From: Thinopyrum elongatum
Lineage: Eukaryota; Streptophyta; Magnoliopsida; Poales; Poaceae
NCBI GenBank assembly: GCA_011799875.1
Contig: CM022298.1
Location: 56,819,015-56,883,014, forward strand
Length of the DNA: 64,000 bases
Direction of reading: 5' to 3'
In this document: piece by piece, positions 33,251-43,093 of the stretch
Position numbering within the stretch: position 1 is the stretch's first letter
How the letters are laid out: the number at the start of each line of letters is the position of its first letter
Notes under the pieces: generated by a model
The model's database searches: none
What the model was told of the DNA's origin: nothing
The model's input: the letters and a program-made list of their open reading frames with translations, nothing else
Translations under genes and position numbers: made by a program

Positions 33251-33928
33251 GGCTTCTTTGATTCAAAGGATTTTCATCGGAATTTGGAGGACTAGAATCC
33301 TTAGAAATTTGGAAAGTGCATAGATGACCGGGTGCATATGAACCCACTTCGAAAAACACATTTCTAAATGCTAAAAAAATCTGAAAAAAATTGCACGACA
33401 CTTCTTCATGTTTTTTGTGCGTGCATAAAGTTTCACGGAAAAATAATTATTTTTTCTGGCCTGTGCAAAAAACACAAAAAATTGTGTAGTAAAATGCTGT
33501 TTAGAAGCACTGAAATTTGTCTTTTTATGGAGACAAAACGAAAATACATTTTTTCATAAAACTTTATGCCGCGCACACACATTTGCCAACATGTGTGCGT
33601 GGAATTTTCTTTTAAAATTTTCAACATTTTAAAACATGTTTAAAATGCATTTTTCAAAAAGTAGGTGCATATGCCCATGGGTTCAGGAGGTGCTGACTCT
33701 TGCTATGTTGGTTGTATGATTGAATCCATAATAAATTTTTCTGAGAATTTATGTTTACTATTTTCCATAGGATTTTGGGCATCCACTCTGAAGCTCTTTG
33801 TAATATTCCTTTGTTTTCCCTTGATAGTATAATCAAACAACCCAAAATCATGCAGGCTTGAGGTGAACATGACATTCCAATCCAATCCTACTCCCGTGTT
33901 TTCAGAATGCCGTGGATCAAAGAGGCTG
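33251..33928. mobile_element. MITE with GGCTTCTTTGATTCA ends, split by another MITE
   Basis: Left GGCTTCTTTGATTCAAAGGA and right GGATCAAAGAGGCT are inverted copies. Inner words (AGAATCCT, GATTGAATCC, ATAGGATTTTGGG) are typical of a grass MITE class. A second inverted-repeat element occupies about 33312-33700. Confidence 0.6.
33312..33700. mobile_element. Inner MITE-like element
   Basis: The ends share GGTGCATATG and AACCCA words in inverted order. Inner arms ATAAAGTTTCACGG and CATAAAACTTTATGCC pair in part. Boundaries are approximate. Confidence 0.45.
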
Positions 33929-34072
33929 TTAATCACTCTTGCCAAATTCTACTCCTCAGTTCAGACACGCATACCAAGAGGAGGTTTGAGAGGGGATTCG
34001 TTGGCTGTGTTAATTAATCCAAGTAGAGTGATGAGCATTGATTGTCAGCCAATGAAACGTCCTCAGGCCGGC

Positions 34073-34330
34073 GCTAATTTTTTTTAAATAATACTTTTTT
34101 TTTATTAATTTTCAAAAATATTACGCTGGATGAATTTTTTTCAAAAATAATACACCATCGGGCCGCTGCAGGCCGATTGGCCCACAGCAGGCCGATCGGC
34201 CCACAGCAGGCCGACTGGGCCCGCCACAGACCGACAGCAGGCCAGCCCACCCACAGAGCGGGGCTGTCGGCGCGGCCTGGTCCCTGTCGGCCCGCTGCGG
34301 GCCGATGGCGGCTGGCCGACCGGAAAACAG
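34073..34330 (+). repeat. Left terminal inverted repeat region of the MULE
   Basis: It pairs with about 40380-40586. Besides the A/T-rich tip it holds repeated GGCCGA-CGGCCCACAGCAGGCCGA words. A 20-base C run follows near 34335-34354. Confidence 0.75.
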
Positions 34331-34816
34331 GGTTGCCCCCCCCCCCCCCCCCCCGCGGCCGGCTCCTTCCTCCTCTCTCTCCGTCTCCTTTCTCCTTTCT
34401 CCTTTCTCCTTCGTTTCCCCCGTTCCTCTACAGCTCCATTCTTTCTCCTCTTTCTTACAAGAAATGCCTCAAATTAATACACCAAAATGAGGCATTTTTT
34501 TACAGATTAAGCACCGTGAATGGGTTCTACGTAGTTAGGGGAGCCAAGGGAGACCTCGATCTACTGATGGGGTAGCTCGTGGTTGTCGTGGTGAGCATTT
34601 TTTTGAAGCTTTTTTTTAGCACATTGGAGGAGGTTGTGGCGGCGGTGGAGGTGGAGGTGGTGGTGTTGAAGCTGGGGCAGTGTGGTGGAGGTGGTGGAGG
34701 TGAAGCTCCGGCAGTTTGGTGGAGTTTCCGGCTCCGGTGATTGAAGGCCGCCGTTCGTCGTTCGTCGTTCGCTCGCAAGCTTCAAGGGTATATTTCAACA
34801 CACATTTTATTTTTCG

Positions 34817-35130
34817 TAGTTGCTCCGGTAGTATTCGGTAATATGTTTTGATGTGAAATAAATTAGGTGTGCGATTATAGTTATTTGCTCCGGCAGTATC
34901 CGTAAATATATTTAGATGTCAACTATTTAGTTGTGTGAATATTTGAAGTTGCTCCGGTAATATTCCGTACTATATGTGGATGTCAAATATTTAGGTGTGT
35001 CAGTAGTTGGAGTTGCTCCGGTAAATATTTGTAATATATTTGTAGGTGTGTGAATTTTTTTAGTTGCTCCGTTAATATTCCGTAATATATATACATGTCA
35101 AATATTTAGTAGTGTGGATATTTAAAGTTG
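34817..35130 (+). repeat. Tandem repeats in the transposase leader
   Basis: About five degenerate units of 60-70 bp, each starting AGTTGCTCCGGTAATATTCC and ending near AAATATTTAGGTGTGTGAAT. They lie between the left terminal repeat and the transposase ATG and could be leader or 5' intron sequence. Confidence 0.7.
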
Positions 35131-35179
35131 TTACTTAATACTTGTCTGTCATTGTTGAAAAAAAAATAGGTGAGCCGAG

Positions 35180-37960
35180 ATGTCTGATGTAACGTTCAAA
35201 TTTTACTACGGTCCTGGTACTGTCCAAACAACTGACATGGGAGATGATCTGAGTGAATTTACTCACATAGAGGTGCCAATGAGCGCACCTCAAACATGGT
35301 CTGTCAGTCAGTTGAAAGAATGGATTACAGGAAGTTTAGGGCTTGATACAGAAACACACACCGTCGGTGTTCATGCATTGTGGACACGGTCAAGTTCAAT
35401 AATTTACTTTTATTTGAGGCCAATAGAGCGAGACTCCGAGTGGGTGCGGTGGTTACAAGGTTGCGAACGCAGGGGATGCAATCCTATTGCCTTAGTGCTT
35501 CCCGTCGTGAAGGAGGTCACTGCACAAGAAGGCGAGGGTGGCTACGATCCTGGGCAGAGCAGTGGAGGGAGGCAGTTATCTATGTCAAATGCTGGAGATG
35601 ATGGTTACGAACCAGGGCAGAGTAGTCAGGTAGAAGGAGGAAATGCCGATGGTGATTACAGTGGCGAGGTGGATGCTGACGAGGTAGATGGGCACATGCA
35701 GGACCTGATGGAAGAAGAAGACACCGATGTTGATAGGGGTCACGCCGATGATTCTGACGAGTCGGATGAAGAAGAAAATGCAGAGGAGGTCCCGAATCCT
35801 GCATCATGGAATCATGACTTCTCATCTGCAATGATGTTGAACGATGGACATGATTCTGCCTGGCAATATCACCAGAACAATATTGCGACGGGTGCTATGT
35901 ATCCCAACAAGGAAGCTCTTAAGGATGCAATAATAAATTGGGCAATGTCCACGCAAAGGGTTTTCACAGCTCAGGTGTCAAGTCAGAAATACCTGACAAT
36001 GGTATGCAAGAACACAGATTGTCCCGCCAGGGTGCACGGCTATCTCCCTAAGTATGGCTCAAGTTGGGTGATCAGCGACTTAGTGAATCACACTTGTCTT
36101 ATTCCCTGCATCCCTCAAGATCATGCCAACCTTTCATCGACGCTTATTGCTCGGTTGTTTTACGATGAGATAGTGGAGGGCAAAGCTATGGAAGTGAAGG
36201 CAATCAAGACAAAAGTCTTCGCCAGGTTGAAGTACAGAATTTCTTATGGCAAGTCTTGGAGGGCTAAGCATGCGGCGCTTGAGAGGAGATTTGGTTCTTA
36301 TTTTGATGCATATGACTCTGTTGTCCAGCTCCTCCACACACTGCAGCAGCGGAATCCAGGCACCTATATCGATATCCAAGACCTCTTCATGCCAGAGTTC
36401 CCAACTGTGAGGGTGCTGCATCGTCTCTTCTTCTCTTTTGGTGTATGCATCGAAGCTTTCAGGCATTGCCGACCGGTGATATGTGTAGATGGTACTTTTC
36501 TCACTGGCAAGTACAAGGGTCAGATCCTAACAGCCATAGGTCAAGACGGCCAAAATCAAGTTGTCCCACTCGCATTTGCTTTTGTGGAGAGTGAGAACAT
36601 TGAAAGTTGGACATGGTTCTTCAGGCAGTTGAAAATATCAGTTGTGAAGGAGAAGCCCAATGTGTGCATCCTTCATGACAGGCATGCGGGTATACTCAGT
36701 GCGATCAGGACACTAACAAACCCAGGCCCTGAGGAACAAACTCCATGGCAGGACTTGCAGAGCCGTTGGTGCATGCGCCATCTGGGGGCTAATTTCTTCT
36801 CGCAGTTCAGAAATAAGAGCCTGATGAATCTGTTCAAAAAACTATGCAAGCAGAACCAGTCATGGAAGTACAATTTGATACGTGACAGACTTAATATGTG
36901 CACGCAGAGACACGTTAGGGACAGGAAAGCTGCAAGAGATGCAGCGGTGAGGGCACATGTTGAAGCAGTAGCTGCACAGTTGGCAACAGGATCAGCGGCC
37001 GTGGAGGAGGAGCCTGTTGGATTATGTGACCTGCCAGGCTTTGACCCACCTGGTACTAGGAGAAGGCTCGGAAGGTCGATTAAAACCTTCCAGCAGTGGA
37101 TAGAGCATGAGCCTCTGGAGAGGTGGTCTTTGCTACATGACACACATGAAGCAAGGTACGGTGTCATGATAATCAACCTCGCGGAAACATACAACTTTGT
37201 CCTCAGAGGAAACCGGGCATTGCCACTTACAACCATTGTTGAGGGTATTTTCTATGGCACCGTGAAGTATTTCAGAGATAGACGTCAAAAAGCAGAGTAG
37301 CATATGTTGAACAACCCGAATACACGTTACTGTGAAAGAGTGACGAAGTACATGGACAACAAGATGCAAAAAGCTAGGTCACACACTGTAGTCGCCATCG
37401 GTAATCAAGAGAGAAGGTTTGAGGTCTGCTTAGTCAACAACAAATTCGGATGTGCAAATGAGTTGAGGACGCATGAGGTGAAAATTGGAAATGAAGCCTG
37501 GCCAACTTGTGAGTGCACATGCAACAAACCAAAATTGTTTCACCTACCTTGCTCACATGTACTTGCTGCTTGCGGGCAGCTTGGAATGGACGCAATATCG
37601 TTTGTGCCTCCATTTTTTCTGAAAGAGTCTGTCCTCAATACCTGGACAAGTGAGCTGATGGGTTTTCGATCAATGGGTAACTTCAACAACGTCAACCCCG
37701 CTGAAAGGCGTTACATTCCAAACCCAGAGCATATGCGTACAAGTAGAGGCAGACGGCAGTGTCAGCGCATCCGGAATGATATGCATGAATCTGAAGCAGG
37801 AGGTCCGACTAGGCAATGCATTCTATGCAATGAATTTGGCCATAGGGACACTAATTGTCCCACTTTCGTCACTGCCAGTGGTACTGGTCGTGTACGAGGC
37901 AACCGGGGACGAAGAGGAGGTAGAGGAGGTAGAGGAGTAAGAGGAAGAGGAAGAAGCTAA
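35180..37960 (+). pseudogene. MULE transposase (MuDR type) with one in-frame TAG
   Basis: The frame runs 926 codons from ATG 35180 to TAA at 37958, broken only by TAG at 37298-37300. In order: an N-terminal PB1-like region (FKFYYGPGTVQ, W..WLQGCERRGCNPIALVLP), an acidic linker (residues about 120-215), a MuDR zinc-binding block (CKNTDC...VNHTC), and the DDE core with VICVDGTFLTGKYKGQ (Asp at about 437) and LHDRHAG (Asp at about 500). After the TAG come a SWIM zinc finger (CECTCNKPK...CSH) and a CCHC knuckle (CILCNEFGHRDTNC) with an RG-rich tail. The family cuts and pastes DNA in the nucleus. Readthrough or a recent mutation would both fit; the stop removes the SWIM finger and knuckle. Confidence 0.92.
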
Positions 37961-37984
37961 GCTAGCAGTACTATGTTATAAATT

Positions 37985-38218
37985 TGTATTAGTGTGGCAC
38001 CATGTTCTGAATTTGTATTAAGTGTGGCACTATGTTCTGAATTTGTATTAAGTGTGGCACTATGTTCTGAATTTGTATTAAGTGTGGCACTATGTTTAAA
38101 ATTTGTATTAAGTGTGACACTATGTTCTGAATTTGTATTAAGTGTGGCACTATGTTCTGAATTTGTATTAAGTGTGACACTATGTTCTGAATTTGTATTA
38201 AGGGTGGCAACTATGTTT
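37985..38218 (+). repeat. 30-bp minisatellite, about 8 units
   Basis: The unit is AGTGTGGCACTATGTTCTGA followed by ATTTGTATTA, in about eight near-identical copies. It lies between the transposase stop and the plant mobile domain gene. The unit is a multiple of three, so a spurious reading frame runs through it. Confidence 0.92.
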
Positions 38219-38237
38219 GAAATTGGTATGTGCAGGA

Positions 38238-39078
38238 ATGGAGGGAATGTGGTTGCTGAATTGGGAAATTGATAAGGGTCATCGTGGTGCGATATGTTAT
38301 GAGCGAAAGCTCAAGCCTCTGGTCACTCGCACTCCTCTGGAGAACTGGATGATACACCCAGGATGGGTTCAGCGGTACGTGCTTTATTAATTTACACACT
38401 GACATGAATATTAATGGGAGACACTAACTAAAATGTTCTGTCATGAAGGTTGAAATGGGCCGGCCTTTTACCTTTCGCGCGTCTGGTTGAGTCTATCCCG
38501 GGCTGCAAATGCCTCGCCATCGACTCCTCCTTGTTGAGCTGCTTAGTGGACCGTTGGAGGCCAAAGACCCGCACGTTTCACTTCCGGTGGGGAGAGATGG
38601 CTCCTACTCTAGAGGATGTGTCACTTTTGCTGGGACTACCGTTGACAGGTCATGCCATAGGACCGTTGGACGCACCGGCTGGTTGGGAGGTCGGTCTTAC
38701 ACAACATTTTCATGGTGTTTTTCCGGATGCTCCGGATCCGGTATGGGAGCATCACGGACCTAAGTATGATTGGTTGCTAAATTTCCAGGTTAGTTCCCCT
38801 ACCTATTATCTTCAAGTTATCATGCAAATGGTTTTATAGAAAATACGTGCGGCTTACTAAATATTTGTCTTTGCTTAATGCAGATCCAGAAGTTTCCGGC
38901 GCCGTTGACTGCGGAACAGATCACTCGGAGCCTGGAGGCCTACTTAATGTGGCTTTTCGGCAAGGTGATGTTCACAGAGAACCATGTCAGCACTATTAGC
39001 GCGCTCTACATCTCTATGGCACTCGAGATATCATGTAGCAATGCAAGTCAACAACCCTTTTCCATTCCCATTCTTTGA
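38238..39078 (+). CDS. Plant mobile domain (PMD) protein, short form
   Basis: Three exons (38238-38374, 38449-38788, 38884-39078) join in frame at GT-AG sites (CG|GTACGT...AAG|G; CAG|GTTAGT...CAG|A) to give 223 residues. The PMD family signature is clear: LKWAGLLPFARL, LSCLVDRWRPKTRTFHFRWG, EMAPTLEDVSLLLGLPL and, in exon 3, LEAYLMWLFGKVMF. Cellular relatives (MAIL1/MAIN) are nuclear proteins affecting silencing and genome stability, and other PMD genes are carried by transposons. Usual PMD proteins are longer; homology here fades after LYISMALEIS, and the frame ends just before a minisatellite, so it may be truncated or have a further missed exon. Whether this PMD aids the transposon is not known. 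Confidence 0.78.
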
Positions 39079-39106
39079 GCATTTCATGAATTGTGGTGGG
39101 AACTAC

Positions 39107-39268
39107 CGAAGCGGGAAAATATGGCGGGAACTACCGAAGCGGGAAAATATGGCGGGAACTAGAGAGCGAGAAAATATGGCGGGAACTACCGAAGCGGGAA
39201 AATATGGCGGGAACTACCGAAGCGGGAAAATATGGCGGGAAGTAGAGAGCGGGAAAATATGGCGGGAA
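39107..39268 (+). repeat. 28-bp minisatellite with GGCGGGAA
   Basis: About six units of GGCGGGAACTACCGAAGCGG + GAAAATAT. GGCGGGAA occurs at 39123, 39151, 39178, 39206, 39234 and 39261; GCGGGAAA occurs five more times between them. Confidence 0.92.
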
Positions 39269-39341
39269 CAAGCAAGATACAACATAATGCTCCTACAATT
39301 AAGATACAAGTACATCTGAATTAAAAAATACAACTTACAAA

Positions 39342-39824
39342 CTACATGAAGGCATCATCGTCATCCTCCGTCGATGCAGCACTCTTGCCCTTCGACGATG
39401 CGGCACTCTTGGCCTTCGACGATGCGGCACTCTTGGCCTTCGACGATGTGGCACTCTTGGCCTTCGACGATGCGGTACTCTTGCCCTTGTTGCTCGGCAT
39501 GAAAATATCGTCTTCATCCTCGCTGTCTTGGGTCCATAAATAAGTATGTTCTGCTGCAACATTTAGGAATACTTCATCCTTATGTTGTTGCTTCTTCCAC
39601 CTTCCTTGCAATCTCAGAAGTTCTTTTCGTATCTCCTCAAAAGTCCTTGCAGGCCACCCGCACCTACTTAATGCGTGAGCCAACTCATTTAGTAAGGTGT
39701 CACTACTGAGGAGTTCGTCCCATGGAACTATCCTATTGTCTATCTTGGAATCAAATGCTAAGCTAAGAAGACATTCGGACATACTAGGGTGAAAAGAACT
39801 ACGATCGAAAGGATAACCGGACAT
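39342..39824 (-). CDS. Unidentified MULE-borne gene, convergent to the transposase
   Basis: An intact 160-codon frame on the minus strand, from ATG at 39824 to a stop at 39342. Residues 1-85 look globular and partly helical (MSECLLSLAFDSKIDNRIVP, then GWPARTFEEIRKELLRLQGR with WKKQQ). Next is an acidic stretch, WTQDSEDEDDIF. The C-terminal third is a basic, low-complexity tail of eight-residue repeats SSKAKSAA, ending in acidic TEDDDDAF. I do not recognise the family. It points from the right terminal repeat toward the other two genes, and its upstream DNA is the E2F-like array. Position and basic tail recall mudrB of maize MuDR, but I see no sequence similarity to claim. It could have a missed intron. 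Confidence 0.55.
   Translation of the reverse strand: MSGYPFDRSSFHPSMSECLLSLAFDSKIDNRIVPWDELLSSDTLLNELAHALSRCGWPARTFEEIRKELLRLQGRWKKQQHKDEVFLNVAAEHTYLWTQDSEDEDDIFMPSNKGKSTASSKAKSATSSKAKSAASSKAKSAASSKGKSAASTEDDDDAFM
39366..39489 (-). repeat. 24-bp repeats coding the basic tail
   Basis: About five units of GGCACTCTTGGCCTTCGACG + ATGC (plus strand). They encode the SSKAKSAA repeats of the minus-strand gene, and the unit length keeps the frame. Confidence 0.88.
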
Positions 39825-39898
39825 CTTGACGAGGTTTAGCTGGCCTGCTTACCCTCCTTAGTGTGGAAGGGGTTTTATAGGTTGAGAAGAGAAGATGG

Positions 39899-40330
39899 TG
39901 GGAAAGAAGATGGCGGGAAAGAAAAAGGCGGGAACAATATTGGCGGCAACGAAAAAGGCGGGAAAGAAAAAGGCGGGAACAAATGGCGGCACGAAAATGG
40001 CGGGAAAGAAAAATGCGGGACATATTGGCGGCAACGAAAATGGCGGGAAGAAAAGACGGGAACAATATTGGCGGCAACGAAAATGGCGGGAAAGAAATAG
40101 GCGGGAACAATATTGGCGGCAAAAAAAGGCGCGAAAAATTATTTGTGGCGAAGAAAAACGTGAAAAATAAAATGGCGGGAACAATACTGGCGGCAACGAA
40201 AAAGGCGCGAAATAATATTAGCGGCAAAAAAAGGCGCGAAAAATTATTTGTGGCAAAGAAAAACTTGAAAAATAAAATGGCGGAAACAATACTGGCGGCA
40301 ACGAAAATGGCGGGAAGAATTTTGGCAGCA
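39899..40330. promoter_or_regulatory. Dense array of E2F-like sites upstream of the convergent gene
   Basis: GGCGGGAA, the complement of the E2F/DP consensus TTCCCGCC, occurs at 39912, 39927, 39957, 39972, 39999, 40042, 40085, 40100, 40174 and 40309. GGCGCGAA, another E2F form, occurs at 40128, 40204 and 40233. They alternate with AATATTGGCGGCAACGAAAA words in a degenerate tandem array. The array lies between the ATG at 39824 and the right terminal repeat, so it is in promoter position. Function is inferred. Confidence 0.6.
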
Positions 40331-40379
40331 AAAAAAATGAGAAAGGAGAAGGAGAGAGAGGAGGAAGCAGCTGGAGCAC

Positions 40380-40586
40380 CTGTCGGCCTACAGCTGGCCG
40401 ATCGGCCCACAGCTGGCCAATCGGCCTGCAGCGGGCCGACAGGGTCCCGGCCGCGACGACAGCCGCCTGCTGTCGGCCTGTGGTGGGCCCAGTCGGCCTG
40501 CTGTGGGCCGATCGGCCTGCAGTGGCCCGACGGTGTATTATTTTTGAAATTTAATAAAAAAAATGTATTATTTTAAAAAAATTAGC
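40380..40586 (-). repeat. Right terminal inverted repeat region of the MULE
   Basis: The inverted partner of 34073-34330, sharing TAATACACC(G/A)TCGGGCC and repeated GGCCGATCGGCCCACAGC words. The tip is ATTATTTTAAAAAAATTAGC. Confidence 0.75.
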
Positions 40587-41519
40587 CCAGGTGCGCACTT
40601 GCTTTGCTCGGCCCGTGCATGCGAGGTCCGATATCGTGGAACGCGTGCTCTGCACCGCTTGACCCATAGTGCGGGAAAACGACATCCGAACTCTGGCATG
40701 GACGGATAGTCACCCATCAACACGTATCCAGATCTGCGATGCGGCCTCCGGTGCACTACTAGTATTGTTCCTCTTGCTCTCCATATACACAGCAATAGCT
40801 AGGAGTACTCTCTCCGGTTTAAAATACACGGTCGTTATCAAAAATACAATTTGCGTGCATACGAAGGACAATGTCTCGAGAAGAATTGATTACAATGATG
40901 ACCGATTCGGCTTGACCTCAGCAACATTTACTGTGAGGCAAAGAGGACAGAAGTGTGACACGTTATACAGGTTCGTCAAATCGACTTCATTGAATGCTTG
41001 GTGGTTAGTACGGTCGCGCACTTAAGGAAGAAACCAACGAGGTCAGATCCGACTTCGCAGTACGGATGTGATCCGACCTGCACTTGGATCTGGGACGAGG
41101 GGACCGGAGGGCTTTAGGATTCATGTGGGGCCGTGTGTTGACCCTGTGATGGATGCCTATATAAATAGTGGAGGTGCGGAACATGTATTTAGTTGATGGC
41201 TTCGGCATTTTGTTGTTTGGGATTTGCATGTGTTGCAACTACTCACCTCAACTCGCCACCGGCTGTGCGATCGAACGTAGCAGTCCACCACACGGCATTC
41301 CTTCTGTACGCGCGGATACTCTTAGAAACGGTGCACTTGCACCGCTCCAGTGGCTTTATTTGTGGGATCCGCTGATCGGCTACGAGGGAATCAACGAGGA
41401 GGATACGACTCCCGTGACGCGTTGACCCAACTCTTCTGCTGCTGCACGACACTGCTAATTTAGTGGTATTGATCTCGTGATTCATCTCCCTTAGCATGTT
41501 CCTTGTTGTACTGCACGTA
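40587..41519. other. Intergenic DNA with one weak short frame
   Basis: TATATAAATA at 41158-41166 precedes an ATG at 41196 that opens 59 codons (MASAFCCLGFACVATTHLN...) to a stop at 41373-41375. No domain is recognised and the TATA-to-ATG distance is only about 30 bp, so I do not call a gene. AGTACTCTCTCCGGTTTAAA near 40804 looks like one end of a decayed Stowaway element. Confidence 0.35.
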
Positions 41520-43093
41520 GAATTATTTTTTTATTGCAGCCAATGCATCTAGCATAGCCCAACATAAACCTCTCCTATGCTTGGGGCAAGCTCTCATTTC
41601 CATGTTGAGAAAAGTTACTAATGGCACCAATTGTACAAAATAATTTATCTGTAGGAGGAAGAGAATCGTACTAGTTTTTGCATCACCTCCAAGAGAAAAA
41701 AGAAACAACCTAAGAAACATATATTGATGTTTAAGATCATCATTGCCTAATAGGCAGATATTTCAACAATCATATCAAATTATCATCATGACTTTCTCTT
41801 CTTCCTTATCATAGAATTTCTTCTCTTTAGAAAACTTAATGACTTCAGGGTCGACATAGAATTCCTAGTCTTCATCTTTCACAAATATAGCAGGAGCATA
41901 AAAACAATCAGCATGAGAAAACATCTGTCCAAGCGACTTTTATCATATAGCTCGATAATCTTCAGGATATTCATCCAATTCGAAGTTCATAAATGCTCTA
42001 CTAATCCGAGGATTATCAAGTGCACCAAAACTAACAACAACTGGAGAAAATTTCAGCCTAGAATGCAAAGCACTACCAGCTCTTCTTTTTATGGAATGGT
42101 TGAGATATTTTCGGAGTCATTTCTTTTTCCATGGTAAGCTAAATAATTTATCCAATAAACAAAGCACAAGTGGTCTTACAAAAAATGCTATGCTCCCCCG
42201 CGATAGTGCTAGAAAACAGTCTTGATACCAACAAGAATAGGTGATTGTTTCAGCCTTTGTCGGGAAGTATTTTACCCTAATTTATATTCAACACAATGGG
42301 AGAGACAAAATATGGATAAGGCTTTAGCAATTGAGGTGTCAACCTCAACGACACCTCCGTAAAAGATAACTTGGTAGATTTTTTATAAGTGGTGGTAACT
42401 GAAATAAAAGTAATTGTAATGAATGAATTAAAGCAGTGACAAAATTTCATCGATGCACCGGAAAGCAAAATTGTTCAGAACTAGCATTGATTAAAACATA
42501 TGCAAGAGGTGATTAGTGGGATGTTGCATGGATGAAACCATTCATTCCATGATAATGAATAAATAAACATAGCAATAAAGTCTAGTCCTAGTTTGAAAAG
42601 CAATTGTAGGCATGTATTCCATAAATCATCAAGTCATTAAAAGAGAACCCAATAATCGTACTTTTCCACCCCCCCCCCCCCCTCTCATTTCACTGAGGCC
42701 GTAAAGGAACTAAAGGAGATTAAGGGTGTCCTTCTACAGAAATCAGGAGTAACAGTTAAACACTTTGTGAAAACATGGGACCCACAAATTATTATGGCCT
42801 CCAGCTTTGACATCCCGATTTGTCACCCTCGGGGTCACCGATTGGGAACCATAGCATGCTATACAACAAGCAAGATATAAACGAAACCTCATATATATAG
42901 CGATAAATATAAGGTTCAGGCCTGCGATCATCTCACTAGGGCTCAAGTAACAAGCATTACGAATAGCAAAGTTGTGAAATCCTGTTCCATGGCTATATAG
43001 GATAAATAGGCTACTCCTACTAACAAGATGCATCTTTTTTCGGCAGCAATATTGGGATGGGTGACCTCTTGGGTAGTTTCCCAGGATGCACAC
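41520..43093 (-). mobile_element. Decayed gypsy element, 5' part, minus strand
   Basis: CCCCCGCGATAGTGCTA at 42194-42210, followed by GAAAACAGTCTTGATACC, parallels the primer site and LTR end of the gypsy element at 6972-7010 (CCCCGGCAACGGCGCCA then GAAAAGAGTCTTGATGACC). To its left, minus-strand leader-like sequence runs to about 41520; to its right lies probable LTR sequence, with a C run at about 42668-42683. No intact frame survives and the outer boundaries are uncertain. Confidence 0.5.
43046..43092 (+). other. Short 5S rRNA-like fragment
   Basis: GGGATGGGTGACCTCTTGGG (43054-43073) and the following AGTTTCCC...GATGCAC resemble the 3' third of plant 5S rRNA (GGATGGGTGACCTCCTGGGAAGT). It is too short and altered to be a gene, and sits directly left of an LTR start. 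Confidence 0.4.

Larger units (their letters stand above)
34073..40586 (+). mobile_element. Mutator-like element (MULE) with transposase, plant mobile domain gene and a third gene
   Basis: The left end GCTAATTTTTTTTAAATAAT and the reverse-complemented right end GCTAATTTTTTTAAAATAAT are terminal inverted repeats. They continue through AAAAATAATACACC(A/G)TCGGGCC into GC-rich DNA full of GGCCGATCGGCCCACAGCAG-type words, and extend for well over 100 bp. Inside, left to right: a tandem-repeat leader, a MULE transposase gene, a 30-bp minisatellite, a plant mobile domain gene, a 28-bp minisatellite, a convergent minus-strand gene and a GGCGGGAA-rich array. A 9-bp target duplication is not clear; CAGGCCGGC and CAGGTGCGC beside the ends share 6 of 9 bases. 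At 6.5 kb it is near-complete, with one nonsense codon in the transposase. Confidence 0.9.

Noticed and set aside
37994..38272. 92-codon frame and its opposite-strand partner
   Set aside because: Pure translation of a 30-bp minisatellite; no independent protein signal.
37985..39268. Regular 28-30 bp repeats resembling a CRISPR array
   Set aside because: Units are head-to-tail without unique spacers and lie in a plant transposon.
39799..40576. Frames of about 200 codons on both strands
   Set aside because: They are translations of the GGCGGGAA tandem array and terminal repeat.
41196..41375. 59-codon frame behind a good TATA box
   Set aside because: Too short, no domain, and only about 30 bp from TATA to ATG. 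Kept only as a note.
43046..43092. A functional 5S rRNA gene
   Set aside because: Only a short altered segment matches; there is no internal promoter and no full length.
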